Positions 5,483 through 5,821 of a stretch of DNA of 5,821 nt are shown piece after piece. The stretch is taken from the NCBI GenBank assembly GCA_937928335.1, contig CALFWN010000153.1, positions 1 to 5,821 of the forward strand, written 5' to 3'. Positions within the stretch are counted from its first letter, which is position 1, and the number at the start of each line of letters is the position of its first letter. This DNA is from an uncultured Litoreibacter sp. (lineage in GTDB: Bacteria; Pseudomonadota; Alphaproteobacteria; Rhodobacterales; Rhodobacteraceae). A model generated the notes under the pieces. It did no database searches. It was not told the DNA's origin and saw nothing but the letters and a program-made list of their open reading frames with translations. The translations under genes and the position numbers were made by a program.

Positions 5483-5821
5483 ATGGGCCTGCGTATCAAT
5501 GACACGATCCCGAACCTGACCGTTGCCACCGACAGGGGCGACATCTCTTTGCATGACTGGGTGGGTGACAGCTGGGCGGTGATTTTCTCACACCCGAAAG
5601 ACTTCACCCCGGTCTGCACCACGGAATTCGGCGCGGTGGCGCAATTGGCGGATGAATGGGCCAAGCGCGGGACCAAGGTGCTGGGCGTCTCTGTGGACGG
5701 GGTCGAGGATCACGTGAAATGGAAAGCCGATATTGAAAAAGTGGCGCAGGCAAAGGCCGAGTTCGCCATTGTCGCCGATGAAGGCCTTGAAATGGCCAAG
5801 GCCTTCGACATGCTGCCCGCC
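5483..5821 (+). CDS. 1-Cys peroxiredoxin, Prx6 group (3' end outside window)
   Basis: The first 113 residues of a thioredoxin-fold peroxidase are visible; the frame stays open to the right edge. The peroxidatic site is HPKDFTPVCTTE (37-48): Cys45 is the attacking cysteine, Thr42 and Pro38 complete the PxxxTxxC motif, and His37 is the residue conserved in Prx6 enzymes. KVLGVSVDGVEDHVKW (65-80) is also typical of this group (SVD.VEDH..W). Members reduce hydrogen peroxide and organic hydroperoxides in the cytosol, usually without a resolving cysteine. Full length is normally a little over 210 residues, so about half is missing, including the dimerisation C-terminal domain. The gene is divergent from the TetR gene and its putative promoter lies inside an inverted repeat, suggesting control by that regulator. 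Its leader from the putative start site to the ATG would be about 90 nt. Confidence 0.93.
   Translation, partial: MGLRINDTIPNLTVATDRGDISLHDWVGDSWAVIFSHPKDFTPVCTTEFGAVAQLADEWAKRGTKVLGVSVDGVEDHVKWKADIEKVAQAKAEFAIVADEGLEMAKAFDMLPA

Noticed and set aside
5467..5502. Eleven-codon upstream reading frame overlapping the peroxiredoxin start
   Set aside because: Its ATG has no Shine-Dalgarno sequence and it overlaps the one used by the peroxiredoxin gene; most likely chance.
1..5821. CRISPR array, insertion sequence, tRNA or prophage remnant
   Set aside because: No regularly spaced repeats, transposase-like frame, tRNA-like cloverleaf or integrase was seen; gene content and composition are uniform apart from the short AT-rich operator region.

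Overview
The window looks like chromosomal DNA of a GC-rich alphaproteobacterium, most likely Rhodobacterales (Roseobacter/Rhodobacter group). This is inferred from the strong G/C third-position bias, the cold-shock protein sequence (typical of that order) and the general style of the proteins. No database search was run. There is no sign of a mobile element, CRISPR array, rRNA or tRNA.

Left part (1-2131, + strand): the C-terminal half of an outer-membrane autotransporter-type beta-barrel enters from the left edge and ends at 496. It is followed by a RarD-type EamA permease (579-1478) and the pseudouridine synthase rluA (1475-2131). These two share an ATGA stop/start overlap, so they are probably co-transcribed and translationally coupled. 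rluA converges on a VOC-family (glyoxalase/extradiol dioxygenase-like) gene on the minus strand (2140-2718), with only 8 bp between them. A 12-bp tandem duplication there gives both genes a second in-frame stop.

Middle (2719-3238): a 219-bp divergent intergenic region precedes a 68-residue CspA-family cold-shock protein (2938-3144). That gene is followed by a 7-bp hairpin and then by a 15-bp perfect hairpin flanked by A and T tracts. The second hairpin reads as a bidirectional terminator between csp (+) and the aldehyde dehydrogenase gene (-).

Right part (3239-5821): on the minus strand a TetR-family regulator (5336-4731) lies 67 bp upstream of an NAD(P)-dependent aldehyde dehydrogenase (4663-3239). 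Divergently, on the + strand, a 1-Cys peroxiredoxin of the Prx6 group begins at 5483 and runs off the right edge. The 146-bp region between regulator and peroxiredoxin holds a conspicuous AT-rich segment with two CCGTA-N8-TACGG inverted repeats 29 bp apart. Each carries a -10-like hexamer in its spacer. The simplest reading is that the TetR protein binds both sites and controls itself, probably the aldehyde dehydrogenase and the peroxiredoxin, as a small aldehyde/peroxide detoxification locus. This is the most interesting part of the window; the rest is ordinary housekeeping sequence.
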